Source: an uncultured Prevotellaceae bacterium
Lineage (GTDB): Bacteria > Bacteroidota > Bacteroidia > Bacteroidales > Muribaculaceae
NCBI GenBank assembly: GCA_900317325.1
Contig: ONGE01000004.1
Coordinates: forward strand, 145,590-209,589
Length of the DNA: 64,000 nucleotides
Direction: 5' to 3'
Below, in pieces: positions 36,948 through 45,221 of this stretch. The stretch's first letter is position 1. The number at the start of each line of letters is the position of its first letter. The notes below the pieces were generated by a model that was not told the DNA's origin, did not search any database, and worked only from the letters and a program-made list of their open reading frames with translations. The position numbers and the translations under genes are program-made.

Positions 36948-37010
36948 CACTTGAGCGAATGATATTCTGGATGATGGTATTGCTCAAGTGAAATAATAAT
37001 GCTAATTTTG
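36948..37010 (+). promoter_or_regulatory. Promoter with overlapping inverted repeat upstream of the Ig-like/dockerin gene
   Basis: TTG (36980-36982), 20-bp spacer and TAATTTTG (37003-37010). A 9-bp inverted repeat CACTTGAGC (36948-36956) / GCTCAAGTG (36982-36990) places its right arm immediately beside the -33 element, so it could be an operator. Confidence 0.55.
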
Positions 37011-37046
37011 CATTTTATTAATGAACAACTGTAAAATTCTGAAACA

Positions 37047-37967
37047 ATGATGAGAATAAGACTTTTTTTCGTGGCCGCCTTGCTCCTGGCTATGTTGCAG
37101 GGTTGGGCTGCTCCCGCAGTGATTAATGTGAATGTCGGGGAATTGGACTTCGGCAACCTTGAGGTGGGCTACCCGGTCACCAAGTCATTTATGGTAACGG
37201 GCTCCAATCTCCAGGGCGACATCAATCTGGCAATCGAATCACAGCACAACTTTTACTATGAAGTCACCCCCGAGACCATCACGCCCGAGGAGGCTGCTGG
37301 CGGTGCCGTCGTGACGTTGAAATGCTATCCCATTTCAGATTACCTTCATGGTGCAACCCTCATCCTGACCAGTCAGGATGCCCAGGATGTCCTCATCCCT
37401 ATTACGGCCACGGCCTTTTTCCCCGATATGTTCGTGAACAACCGGGCCGAGAGCTTCACCGGTTTTGCCGGGGGATTCAGTAGACGCACCGGCGTTGTAC
37501 GTTTTGCCGATGCCGAGATTCCGCCCGACCCTAACCCCAACACCCCCATGTTGAATGCCGTTCACCCCGATTACATCGTGCCCGACTACTATTCAATCAG
37601 TGTCGAGGGTGCTGATGCTTCCCAGTTCATGGCCCGAATCGTGAAAGGCAGCTCTATCGCTAAACTCTGTACTGTCGAGATTACTTATGTTCCTCGCAGG
37701 GTTGGCACCCATTCGGCGACGCTCAAGCTCTATTGCAGCCGTGCCGGAGTCCCCCAGGTCACGATTCCGCTCAGGGGCGAGGCTACCGAGGTGCTGGGTG
37801 ACCTGGACGGTGACGGCACGTTGGCTGTGGGTGATGTGACGGGCTTTATCAACCTGATGCTCAGCAATGGCGATATCCCCTCACGCGCCGATCTTGACAG
37901 CAACGGTGCGATTGACATCAGCGATGTCACCATTCTGGTCAACCGCTTGCTCAACGCTGCCGAGTAA
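37047..37967 (+). CDS. Secreted Ig-like domain protein with C-terminal dockerin
   Basis: 306 residues. Signal peptide ~1-20 (LFFVAALLLAMLQGWAA). Residues ~24-125 are an Ig-like/HYDIN-type domain closely resembling those of the C10 peptidase (LDFGNLEVGYPVTKSFMVTGSNLQGDINLAI). A second similar domain (~130-245) holds ISVEGADASQFMARIVKGSS and TYVPRRVGTHSATLKL. The dockerin pair (DLDGDGTLAVGDVTGFI, DLDSNGAIDISDVTILV) ends 5 residues from the stop. It may be an accessory binding protein derived from the peptidase's C-terminal part; function unknown. Confidence 0.87.
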   Translation: MMRIRLFFVAALLLAMLQGWAAPAVINVNVGELDFGNLEVGYPVTKSFMVTGSNLQGDINLAIESQHNFYYEVTPETITPEEAAGGAVVTLKCYPISDYLHGATLILTSQDAQDVLIPITATAFFPDMFVNNRAESFTGFAGGFSRRTGVVRFADAEIPPDPNPNTPMLNAVHPDYIVPDYYSISVEGADASQFMARIVKGSSIAKLCTVEITYVPRRVGTHSATLKLYCSRAGVPQVTIPLRGEATEVLGDLDGDGTLAVGDVTGFINLMLSNGDIPSRADLDSNGAIDISDVTILVNRLLNAAE

Positions 37968-38002
37968 CTGAATGAGTATTTTTTGACATCAACCTTCACA
38001 AG

Positions 38003-38039
38003 GGGTGCGGCAAATTCATCTGCCGCACCCTCTTTTTTT
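38003..38039 (+). terminator. Rho-independent terminator
   Basis: GGGTGCGGCA / TGCCGCACCC stem with a short loop, followed by TCTTTTTTT. Confidence 0.85.
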
Positions 38040-38143
38040 CACATTCCCCATGATTTCATGGTTACACGCCCCCGGCATGACTCCATATTGTGCCCCGTAA
38101 CCCCCTATTTTGAATTAAAAATCTAAAAATGAGGCCAAATCTG

Positions 38144-38174
38144 TTGCACGGATCAAAAAATGGTACTATCTTTG
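38144..38174 (+). promoter_or_regulatory. Promoter of the rpmB-rpmG-DUF4295 operon
   Basis: TTG (38144-38146), 20-bp spacer, TATCTTTG (38167-38174), followed by a leader of about 335 bases. Confidence 0.72.
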
Positions 38175-38179
38175 CAGCC

Positions 38180-38515
38180 GATTTCGCGGCACATGTCTTG
38201 CTGGCGATGATGCTCATGCGTTAGTCAAGTCAAGAGTGTGACACTTGATCGTTGAAACTTCGATGTCAAGGCTATGATGCTAAGTGCCTGGCAGTCAAGC
38301 GTAGGACGATATAAAACGAGCGAGATAACCCTTGCCAGATGAACCCGTAAGGTCGGTGGGCTTCTCACACCGACGGGGCGATGTGGCCTTTGGTTGTCCA
38401 CACCCGGAATATTGTGCTGCGCCTGTGTTTTTCTGTGCACAGGCAGGCATGTAGCGCGCGAGTCGACTCAAGAGAGAATGTAAAACAAGAACAATAACTA
38501 AACGAAACAAGAACT
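38180..38515 (+). promoter_or_regulatory. Long structured 5' leader of rpmB
   Basis: No open frame. It holds clear hairpins: GTCGGTG/CACCGAC near 38351-38373 and GCCTGTG/CACAGGC near 38421-38444. At its 5' end (38187-38209) a 23-base stretch matches the rpsU leader (53867-53889) at 20 positions. This suggests a ribosomal-protein autoregulatory leader; no named Rfam family is assigned. Confidence 0.5.
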
Positions 38516-38773
38516 ATGTCTAAAGTTTGTCAAATCACCGGAAAGAAGGCGATCACGGGCAACAACGTATCGCACTCCAAGCGCAGGACGAAACGTAAAT
38601 TCAACGTTAACGTCTTCAACCGCAAGTTCTATTGGCCCGAGCAGGGTCAGTGGGTACGCCTGACCGTTTCGGCCGCAGGCTTGCGCAACATCAACAAGAT
38701 GGGCCTTGACGCCGCCCTGAAGAAGGCTGCCGCTGATGGTCATCTGACTGAAATCATGGTTATTAACAAGTAA
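38516..38773 (+). CDS. rpmB: 50S ribosomal protein L28
   Basis: 85 residues. [32 protein letters not shown] is the L28 hallmark; a single N-terminal Cys remains. First gene of a three-gene ribosomal operon (rpmB, rpmG, DUF4295), the standard Bacteroidetes arrangement. The 335-base leader upstream may carry autoregulation. Confidence 0.98.
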   Translation: MSKVCQITGKKAITGNNVSHSKRRTKRKFNVNVFNRKFYWPEQGQWVRLTVSAAGLRNINKMGLDAALKKAAADGHLTEIMVINK

Positions 38774-38790
38774 GAAAGGAGTAACGTATT

Positions 38791-38979
38791 ATGGCAAAGA
38801 AAGCAAAAGGCGACCGCGTGCAAGTCATTCTGGAGTGCACCGAGCAGAAGGGTACTGGCGTTCCCGGCATCAGCCGTTACATCACGACCAAGAACCGCAA
38901 GAACACCACCGAGCGTTTGGAGCTCAAGAAATACAACCCCTATCTGAAACGCATGACCGTTCACAAGGAGATCAAGTAA
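38791..38979 (+). CDS. rpmG: 50S ribosomal protein L33
   Basis: 62 residues: [20 protein letters not shown], then [26 protein letters not shown], typical of the Cys-poor (C-) form of L33, with no zinc-binding CxxC pairs. It lies 17 bp after rpmB, with an AAAGGAG sequence ~12 bases upstream of the start. Confidence 0.98.
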   Translation: MAKKAKGDRVQVILECTEQKGTGVPGISRYITTKNRKNTTERLELKKYNPYLKRMTVHKEIK

Positions 38980-39013
38980 TCGCAGTACAACCATTTAACG
39001 ACGATATTAAGTT

Positions 39014-39163
39014 ATGGCAAAGAAAGTAGTTGCAACCCTTCAGACTGGTGAAGGACGCTCATGGAGCAAGGTGATCAAGATGGTCCGCTCCGAGAAGACT
39101 GGCGCTTACGTGTTTGAGGAGCGCATGGTCCCCAACGACAAGGTACAGGACTGGCTGAAGTAA
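39014..39163 (+). CDS. DUF4295 family small basic protein
   Basis: 49 residues: MAKKVVATLQTGEGRSWSKV, then KMVRSEKTGAYVFEERMVP. This short lysine-rich protein follows rpmG in Bacteroidetes genomes and is thought to be ribosome-associated from its context; its role is not known. It lies 34 bp after rpmG and is closed by a terminator. Confidence 0.93.
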   Translation: MAKKVVATLQTGEGRSWSKVIKMVRSEKTGAYVFEERMVPNDKVQDWLK

Positions 39164-39192
39164 TTTCACAGTCAACCACAATACACAAGACT

Positions 39193-39230
39193 GCCCGACG
39201 CTGACATTCAGCCGTCGGGCGGTTTTTTTA
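39193..39230 (+). terminator. Terminator of the rpmB operon
   Basis: GCCCGACG / CGTCGGGC stem with a 12-base loop, followed by GGTTTTTTTA. Confidence 0.87.
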
Positions 39231-39318
39231 TATACTGGCGACACCTTGGACAGGCAAGGCAATATCACCACCCGTTCCTCGTTATAAATGTGAATGAACC
39301 GTGCATGAGCCATACGGC

Positions 39319-40932
39319 ATGAAGAAAAACGCGATACATACTATTGTGGCGCTTATCACAATACTGTGGAGCATGAATATGAGTGCTCAGGACGGGCTGC
39401 GGCCCCGCGGCGACGTGAACGGCGACTGGGAAGTGACCATCGCCGACGTGAACATGCTGGTTGACGGCGTGTCGCGTGGGATTGAGTATCATCCGTTCTA
39501 TACCTATGCCTGCGACATCAATGGTGACCGCGAGATCAACATCGCCGACATCAATCTGCTCATCGATGCTCTGTTGGGTACTGAACTGCGGCCCATGCCC
39601 TCTTACTCGGGAACATTGCCCGTTCTCTATATCAATACCGAGGGCGGCCGTGACATCGTCGGCAAACAGAAGGAGGATTGCCTGCATGCTGACTGGTGGC
39701 TGGATGCGATGGGCATCGAGGGATATGAGTCCATCGGGTCGCACGACGCTCCTCTGGGCCTGCTCATCAAGGGGCGGGGCAACTATACTTGGGAGAATTA
39801 CAACAAGAAGCCGTTCACGATCAAACTCGACCAGAAATGCAGCATGCTGGGTATGCCCTCCAATAGGCATTGGGTGTTATTGTGCAATATGGAATACTGG
39901 ATGGGCGATTTGAACGATGCAATACCCTTTGAAATCGGGCGGCGCCTGGGCATGGAATGGGCACCACGACAGGAACCTGTCGAGGTGGTGCTCAACGGCC
40001 AGTACATCGGTCTGTATTTCCTCACCGAGAAGATAAGGATTAACAAGCACCGCATTAATGTCACCGAGCAGGAGAACAAAGAAACCAACCCCGATCTCAT
40101 CACTGGGGGATGGCTATTGGAAATCGATAATTACTACGCCTCTAACCAGATAAACTTGGTCGAGGGCAACGGCTCGGCGCTATGGATCACGCCCCATTCT
40201 CCCGACACGCTGAGTGCCGTCCAGCGGGAATATATCACCGCTTTGCTCACCGATGCCGATGCCGCCATCTACAATCCCGACAAGGAGAGCGAGGAATGGG
40301 AACGATACATCGACTTGAACTCGCTGGCTGTCTATTATGTCGTCGAGGAGATTGTCGATAACCCCGAATCTTTCTCGGGGAGTTGCTATATGCACAAGGA
40401 ACGTGGCGAGGACACAAAGCTGGTTTTCGGGCCGCATTGGGACGGGGGCAGTTGCTATGTGCGCCATGCGGCCAATTTCCACGGTGACCATTTCATCTAC
40501 GATGAAGTGCCCAGTGGCCTTCACCAGCACTGGATTGGGGAGATAGCCAAGTATCCCAGGTTCCAGGCACGGGTTCGCGAATTATGGGCGACATTTTATC
40601 GTGAGATTTATCTGTCAATGGACGACTATGCCTACTCATTAACGTCCCGCATTGAGCAGGCCGGTATGTATGACAACCTGCGCTGGCGTCACTACTCGGG
40701 TGACTACGTCAGCATCACGTTCCGTTATAACCGGTATTTCAGGAGATATTTTCACATGAAGGTAGCCTGGCTCAACAGCCAGTGGGGTGTTGATACGATT
40801 GAAATTCCAGAGTCGCAAGAGCCAGTTCCAGATCCAAATTCGTATCAACAGAATGATGATGGGTGTTCAAACCGCAATACACAAGAATCATCAAGAGGCC
40901 ACGGTGCACATCCCAGAGGAAAACAACGATGA
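39319..40932 (+). CDS. CotH-kinase-like protein with N-terminal dockerin
   Basis: 537 residues from ATG 39319, chosen because a signal peptide begins there (KKNAIHTIVALITILWSMNMSAQ); an upstream ATG at 39301 adds six residues. The dockerin pair comes first (~30-95; DVNGDWEVTIADVNMLV, DINGDREINIADINLLI), opposite to the other CotH proteins in the window. The CotH body (~105-500) has LLIKGRGNYTWENYNKKPFTIKLD, PVEVVLNGQYIGLYFLTEKIRI, LNSLAVYYVVEEIVDNPESF and FGPHWDGGS. The last ~40 residues (after PVPDPN) are low-complexity. A parallel frame from about 40850 to 40958 reads plausible sequence (QEATVHIPEENNDDSG), so a late frameshift may have altered the tail. Confidence 0.87.
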   Translation: MKKNAIHTIVALITILWSMNMSAQDGLRPRGDVNGDWEVTIADVNMLVDGVSRGIEYHPFYTYACDINGDREINIADINLLIDALLGTELRPMPSYSGTLPVLYINTEGGRDIVGKQKEDCLHADWWLDAMGIEGYESIGSHDAPLGLLIKGRGNYTWENYNKKPFTIKLDQKCSMLGMPSNRHWVLLCNMEYWMGDLNDAIPFEIGRRLGMEWAPRQEPVEVVLNGQYIGLYFLTEKIRINKHRINVTEQENKETNPDLITGGWLLEIDNYYASNQINLVEGNGSALWITPHSPDTLSAVQREYITALLTDADAAIYNPDKESEEWERYIDLNSLAVYYVVEEIVDNPESFSGSCYMHKERGEDTKLVFGPHWDGGSCYVRHAANFHGDHFIYDEVPSGLHQHWIGEIAKYPRFQARVRELWATFYREIYLSMDDYAYSLTSRIEQAGMYDNLRWRHYSGDYVSITFRYNRYFRRYFHMKVAWLNSQWGVDTIEIPESQEPVPDPNSYQQNDDGCSNRNTQESSRGHGAHPRGKQR

Positions 40933-40989
40933 CTCGGGAACCCTAATGTCCGTTTGATTACTGTTACCTATGATCTGAAAAAAGTAAAG

Positions 40990-41577
40990 CTACAAGGTGA
41001 GGTCGCGCTGCTGGTCTAGGTGCTTGATGACGCGGGCGGGTACGCCAGCCACTACAGTGTTTGACGGCACATCCTTCACTACAAGCGCTCCGGCGCCGAT
41101 AAGCACGTTGTCGCCCACGGTGACACCGCCCAACACCTTGGCACCACAGCACACCTCCACGTTGTTGCCGATGACTGGTGCCTGCAGGTCGTGATCATAA
41201 CCTAGCGTCACATGGTGATAAATCTTGCAGTTCTCGCCGATGGATTTGGCTGAGATGATGCTACTAAAGCCGTGTTGGAAGATTAAGCCCCCCCCAATTT
41301 CAGTAGTGGCAATATACAAGTGCTGCATGGGGCGCAGCCAACAACTGAACAAAAGTCGCTTGATGCCTATGCGGCGATACAACAGTGAACGGTACTCAGG
41401 AAAGTTGGCGGCTAGGTATGCCATTCCGCTGATTCCATCAGCGATGTGTTGCCATCGACACCACTGAGTCAGGTCGGCAGCGACCAGTTCTTTTTGTGTA
41501 GGGCTCATCATGAGCCACATTAGCCAAGCTACAGGCCACATCATTAGTCCTCGCAGTATAAATAACCTTTTTCGCAT
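40990..41577 (-). CDS. Serine acetyltransferase-like hexapeptide-repeat transferase
   Basis: 195 residues. A hydrophobic N-terminus and helical region (~1-85) are followed by a left-handed beta-helix of hexapeptide repeats (IGGGLIFQHGFSSIISAKSIGENCKIYHHVTLG, IGNNVEVCCGAKVLGGVTVGDNVLIGAGALVVKDVPSNTVVAGVPARVI). This is the LbH_SAT pattern, but the context (two GT4s and a radical SAM enzyme) points to acetylation of a cell-surface glycan rather than cysteine synthesis. Last gene of the leftward cluster, 6 bp after the GT4. Confidence 0.87.
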   Translation of the reverse strand: MRKRLFILRGLMMWPVAWLMWLMMSPTQKELVAADLTQWCRWQHIADGISGMAYLAANFPEYRSLLYRRIGIKRLLFSCWLRPMQHLYIATTEIGGGLIFQHGFSSIISAKSIGENCKIYHHVTLGYDHDLQAPVIGNNVEVCCGAKVLGGVTVGDNVLIGAGALVVKDVPSNTVVAGVPARVIKHLDQQRDLTL

Positions 41578-41583
41578 AGTGTT

Positions 41584-42666
41584 CTATCTTCTTACGTTAT
41601 AATCAGGAAAAAGAATCCGACGGGTGGCGGCGGCAATGGTGTTCCAGTCGTATTTTTCAAGGTCGTAATGTTGAGTCTCGACTGGGGTTTCGAGCAGTCG
41701 GGTGATGGAGGAGCACAGGGCATCGACGTCTTTTACGGCGAAATAGTTCTGCTCGGGCAATTCCACTTGACGGGTGCCGGGGATGTCGCTGCACAGGATG
41801 GGCAACCCATAGGCCATCGCCTCGAGCAATACCATCGGGAAGCCCTCGTTGACCGACGGCAGGACGAAACACCTGGCATGACTGTAGAGCTGGCGCAAGT
41901 CCTCACCGGTAGTGAATCCGGTGAAAATCACTTTATTTTCCGTATCGAGCTTTACCAGCAGTTGGCGATAGGTGCTGTCGTGGTCGCTGGCACCGGCAAT
42001 GACCACCTGGGTCACTTGGGGCAGGCGGTTGGCTGCTTCGACAAGGTACTCAAGGCCCTTCTCGGGCGTGAGGCGTCCCACGGCGAGCAGGTATTGACCC
42101 GGCGTGATGTCGTGCTTCTCAAGAAACGAGGTGGACTCGCTGCGCGTGACGGGGTCGATGCCGTTAGGGATAAAGACGCTCTTGTCCAGGGCTCCGCATT
42201 TCTCCATCTGATGCTTGTTGACGAAAATGACGCGGTTGCTATAGCGCAGCGACAGCCGCTCGCACTGGCGTAGCAGCCAGCGGGCAGGTGCGCTCCACTT
42301 GCTGTGCTCGTAGTTAGGACTGTGGTAGGTGAGCACCACGGGCAGGCCCATCAATCGCACCAGGGGAGCGAACATGCCGGGCCCGATGTTGTGGATATGC
42401 ACCACGTCGGGGCGGTGAAAGGCGATGTGCAGCACGCTCAGCAGCGTGTGCCACACGGCCTCAAAACCCTTGACGCGCGTCGAGGGCAGGTCGATATACT
42501 CGATGTTGGGAAAGGTCTGGGACGATTGCTCGGTCAAATAGGCGCGACGACGATAGAGGCGCACCTTCACGTCCTGCATGTGGGTGTAAAGATGATAGCT
42601 ATGAGCCTCGACACCCCCCTGGATGCCAGGGAAACCGCGCGTGCCGATCACCGCTATCGTCTTCAT
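41584..42666 (-). CDS. Glycosyltransferase family 4
   Basis: 360 residues. GT-B fold: N-terminal KTIAVIGTRGFPGIQGGVEAHSYHLY (a DUF1972/RfaB-like start), PDVVHIHNIGPGMFAPLVRL, then the nucleotide-sugar domain with YLLAVGRLTPEKGLEYLVEAA and the EGFPMVLLEAMAYGLPILCSDI motif containing the conserved EGFP..LLEAMA. Moves a sugar during polysaccharide assembly; donor unknown. The ATG at 42666 directly abuts the heptad element. Confidence 0.92.
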   Translation of the reverse strand: MKTIAVIGTRGFPGIQGGVEAHSYHLYTHMQDVKVRLYRRRAYLTEQSSQTFPNIEYIDLPSTRVKGFEAVWHTLLSVLHIAFHRPDVVHIHNIGPGMFAPLVRLMGLPVVLTYHSPNYEHSKWSAPARWLLRQCERLSLRYSNRVIFVNKHQMEKCGALDKSVFIPNGIDPVTRSESTSFLEKHDITPGQYLLAVGRLTPEKGLEYLVEAANRLPQVTQVVIAGASDHDSTYRQLLVKLDTENKVIFTGFTTGEDLRQLYSHARCFVLPSVNEGFPMVLLEAMAYGLPILCSDIPGTRQVELPEQNYFAVKDVDALCSSITRLLETPVETQHYDLEKYDWNTIAAATRRILFPDYNVRR

Positions 42667-42755
42667 TTTTTTGAGTTTCTAGTCCTTAGTCCCTAGTCCT
42701 TAGTTGTTGGCAATCGCCAACTCCTAATTCCTAATTCCTAATTTCTAATTTGAAT
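42667..42755 (-). repeat. Heptad-repeat intergenic element, copy B
   Basis: Read on the minus strand: TTAGAAA and three TTAGGAR heptamers, linker TTGGCGATTGCCAACAA (hairpin TTGGC/GCCAA), then CTAAGGA, CTAGGGA, CTAAGGA, CTAGAAA, CTCAAAA and the ATG of the glycosyltransferase. Same architecture and gene-relative orientation as copy A at 19391-19484. Confidence 0.85.
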
Positions 42756-43763
42756 TTAGTCCCAGCAGATGTCTTGACCCTTGCGGATGCGCCACTTGTT
42801 CTTGAGGATCCACAGGATGGGTACCCAGGGACGGCGCACCATGTCGTGACGCTCGGTGACGATGAAGGTGCAGTTGCGCTTGCACTGGCGCACCTTTTCC
42901 ATCGCCTCCTTGGCCTTGTCGCTGTTCATGATGTTCTCGAAGGAGTCTTCCTTGATGTTGCCCATCTTCCACTCTTCACCGCTACCGTTGCAGGGGGTCA
43001 CGTTACCCCACGGGTCGATGAAGAAGAAATCGCTCAGCGCGCCGCAGGGCGGACGGTACTCGTCGGTGTCACCGCGCAGGCGGCGGTGAATCGAACGGTT
43101 GAAGTAGGCACGGCCGTAATCCTTCAAGCGGTCCTTGAAATGGCGGCGCTTGCTGGTGAGCAATGCCTTGACAAAAAGCTCATGCTGGCGCAAGGCCTCC
43201 TCGCTCTCGATCTGGTTGTCATCCTTGTGGAAGTACCATGAGTTGTGCACCGCCGAGTTACCCAACTCCACATCCAGTGCCACGCACAGGTCGTAGAGGT
43301 GGAGCAGGTCCATGTAGTTGTCGGGCGAGATGACCACCGAGAAGCCGATATTCTTGCACTTGGTCTTCTTCAACTCCAGCATCGTGCGCAGGGCGTGGTC
43401 AAAGCCATCCTTAATGCCGCGCTTGGCGTCGTTGATCTTGGGCAGACCCTCGACACTCACGCGGATGAGGATATTGGGATATTTATTGGCGAGCTCCACG
43501 ATTTTAGCTGTGTTGTAACCGTTGGTGCTCAGCTCCAGCAGACGAGATTTGGGATAGAGAATTTCGAAGATGCGGTCGATATCTTTACGCAACGTCGGCT
43601 CACCACCCGTGATGTTGATGCGCAACCCCGCGGGCAGTTTCTCATAGTAGGAGGCGTCTATTTCTTCGTTCGGGCTGGTCTGGAACTTCCAGATGTTGCA
43701 CATGTTGCACTGGGCATTGCACCTGAAAGTGGTGATCAGACTTCCCTGAATCACATTCTTCAT
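42756..43763 (-). CDS. Radical SAM protein with SPASM-like C-terminal cysteines
   Basis: 335 residues. The iron-sulfur motif CNAQCNMC (CxxxCxxC, ~14-21) and INITGGEPTLRKDI are typical of radical SAM enzymes. The C-terminal part has extra cysteines (PPCGALSDFFFIDPWGNVTPCNGSGE, QCKRNC) like SPASM auxiliary clusters. Reaction unknown; it could modify a sugar or lipid made by the neighbouring transferases. It lies between two GT4 genes in a leftward cluster, with a -7 box at 43823-43830. Confidence 0.9.
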   Translation of the reverse strand: MKNVIQGSLITTFRCNAQCNMCNIWKFQTSPNEEIDASYYEKLPAGLRINITGGEPTLRKDIDRIFEILYPKSRLLELSTNGYNTAKIVELANKYPNILIRVSVEGLPKINDAKRGIKDGFDHALRTMLELKKTKCKNIGFSVVISPDNYMDLLHLYDLCVALDVELGNSAVHNSWYFHKDDNQIESEEALRQHELFVKALLTSKRRHFKDRLKDYGRAYFNRSIHRRLRGDTDEYRPPCGALSDFFFIDPWGNVTPCNGSGEEWKMGNIKEDSFENIMNSDKAKEAMEKVRQCKRNCTFIVTERHDMVRRPWVPILWILKNKWRIRKGQDICWD

Positions 43764-43822
43764 TTGCTATCGTCAATAAGCCTTATACACTAATTTAACT
43801 TGTGAAAAAGCGAAATATTGTG

Positions 43823-43830
43823 CAAAAGTA
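43823..43830 (-). promoter_or_regulatory. -7 box upstream of the radical SAM gene
   Basis: TACTTTTG on the minus strand, ~60 bp before the ATG. A TTTG at 43855-43858 is 24 bp away, slightly long for a -33 element. Confidence 0.45.
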
Positions 43831-43853
43831 ATAAAAAAATGTGAAGTGGAGTA

Positions 43854-45059
43854 TCAAATTTGGTAGATGTCTTTCAACAGCACGTTCATGTGGGTGGCGG
43901 GGGCGAAGCGTTCAAGGGCTTGGCGGGCGATGGCAGCATGGTCCCATTGGCGGGTCATCGACATGGTGATAGCGGTCGAAAGTGTCTCTTTGTCAAACGG
44001 TTGGAAGACGATACCGTTGGTGGTGTTGATGAGCTCGGGGATGCCGCCCATGTTGGATCCGGCCACAGGGGTGCCGGCGCACAACGACTCGACGACGCTC
44101 AAGGGATTGTTCTCGTACCACTGCGACGGCACGATGCTGAAGCGTGCGCCGGCCAGCAGCCGTGCTACGTCGGGGGCGTCGAGCATGCCCAGGAACTGGA
44201 TGTTCTCTTTGTCGGCATACTTGATGCGCATGGCCGGCTCCAGGGTGCCGCTGCCGGCAACCTTCAGGCGGTAGGGCAGGTGAGAGGCCACCTCCAGCAG
44301 GTCCTCGATGCCCTTCTCGGGCGACAGGCGTCCCACAAAGCAGTAGTAATCCTCGCGTGGCGCACTGGTGTCGATGGCCTGATATTGCTTGAGCTTGACG
44401 GGGTCAAGAAAGTTGTTCAGCACCTTGATTTTGTCGGGGTTGAAACCTCCCGCGATCATCTTGTCGGCCATGAACTGGCTGGGGCAGATGAAAGTGTCGG
44501 TGTTCTGCTGCAGTGTGCGGCGATTCCACTTCATCGCCTCGAGCCATGCCACGCCGCTGGCCGGCAAAGACCCTTTCATGCAACGATGCATGAGCACGTT
44601 GAACTTTGAGCCGTTGAAGCATTTCTCACACGGCTTGCCGTTCAACAGGCAATCGTAGCGCGGGCACAGCAGTTTATAGTCGTGCAAGGTCCACACCACG
44701 CGCACGCCATGCTTGTGGGCCAGTTCTCCCACCACGGGCGACAGGTAGCTGTGGATGTTGTGAAGGTGGACAACGTCGGGCTTGAAGTCGTTGAGCACGG
44801 CCTCGAAGCGCTGGCCTACATCGCCGCGTCCCAGCGTGCGTTGCAGCGCGCGCCACTGGTTGCCCATGCCGCCGCCAAAGTTCACCTGGCTGGCGAACCG
44901 GTCTTGGTAGTGGGCCTGCAGGTTCTTGGGGTACTCCATCGCAAACACCTGAGCCTCCACGCCGTTCTCACGGAGCAGAGCCTCGGTGTTGAGGACAACG
45001 ACACAGTCGCCGCCTCGGGGATAATAAAACTTATTGACCAAGAGTACGCGTTTAGCCAT
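43854..45059 (-). CDS. Glycosyltransferase family 4
   Basis: 401 residues from ATG 45059 (an in-frame TTG at 45065 precedes it). N-terminal KRVLLVNKFYYPRGGDCVVVLNTEALL, PDVVHLHNIHSYLSPVVGELAHKHG, a Cys-rich acceptor-domain loop (CPRYDCLLNGKPCEKCFNGSKF) found in this GT4 subgroup, then FVGRLSPEKGIEDLLEVASHLPY and ENNPLSVVESLCAGTPVAGSNMGGIPE. Probably adds sugar to a surface polysaccharide. First gene of the leftward cluster. Confidence 0.92.
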   Translation of the reverse strand: MAKRVLLVNKFYYPRGGDCVVVLNTEALLRENGVEAQVFAMEYPKNLQAHYQDRFASQVNFGGGMGNQWRALQRTLGRGDVGQRFEAVLNDFKPDVVHLHNIHSYLSPVVGELAHKHGVRVVWTLHDYKLLCPRYDCLLNGKPCEKCFNGSKFNVLMHRCMKGSLPASGVAWLEAMKWNRRTLQQNTDTFICPSQFMADKMIAGGFNPDKIKVLNNFLDPVKLKQYQAIDTSAPREDYYCFVGRLSPEKGIEDLLEVASHLPYRLKVAGSGTLEPAMRIKYADKENIQFLGMLDAPDVARLLAGARFSIVPSQWYENNPLSVVESLCAGTPVAGSNMGGIPELINTTNGIVFQPFDKETLSTAITMSMTRQWDHAAIARQALERFAPATHMNVLLKDIYQI

Positions 45060-45148
45060 AGGCAATCATTACTTGTTGTCGTCACTATTATAACGCACCA
45101 ACAAGTCTTTTATTTTTCAAGAACAAGTTTTTTATCTTTTACGCCTCT

Positions 45149-45206
45149 CCTTAAAAGACCCTAAGGTCCTTAAAGACCTTACGGTGTCCTTAACGACCTT
45201 AGCGAC
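45149..45206. repeat. Short interspersed repeats CCTTAAMGACC
   Basis: Three near-copies at 45149 (one extra A), 45168 and 45188, a ~19-20-bp period, separated by CTAAGG/TTACGG/TTAGCG spacers. They lie between the GT4 promoter region and the ychF stop. Local complementarity (CTAAGGTCCTTAAAGACCTTA) suggests it could fold into a weak hairpin. Confidence 0.55.
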
Positions 45207-45221
45207 ACTTTCAAGCAGGAA

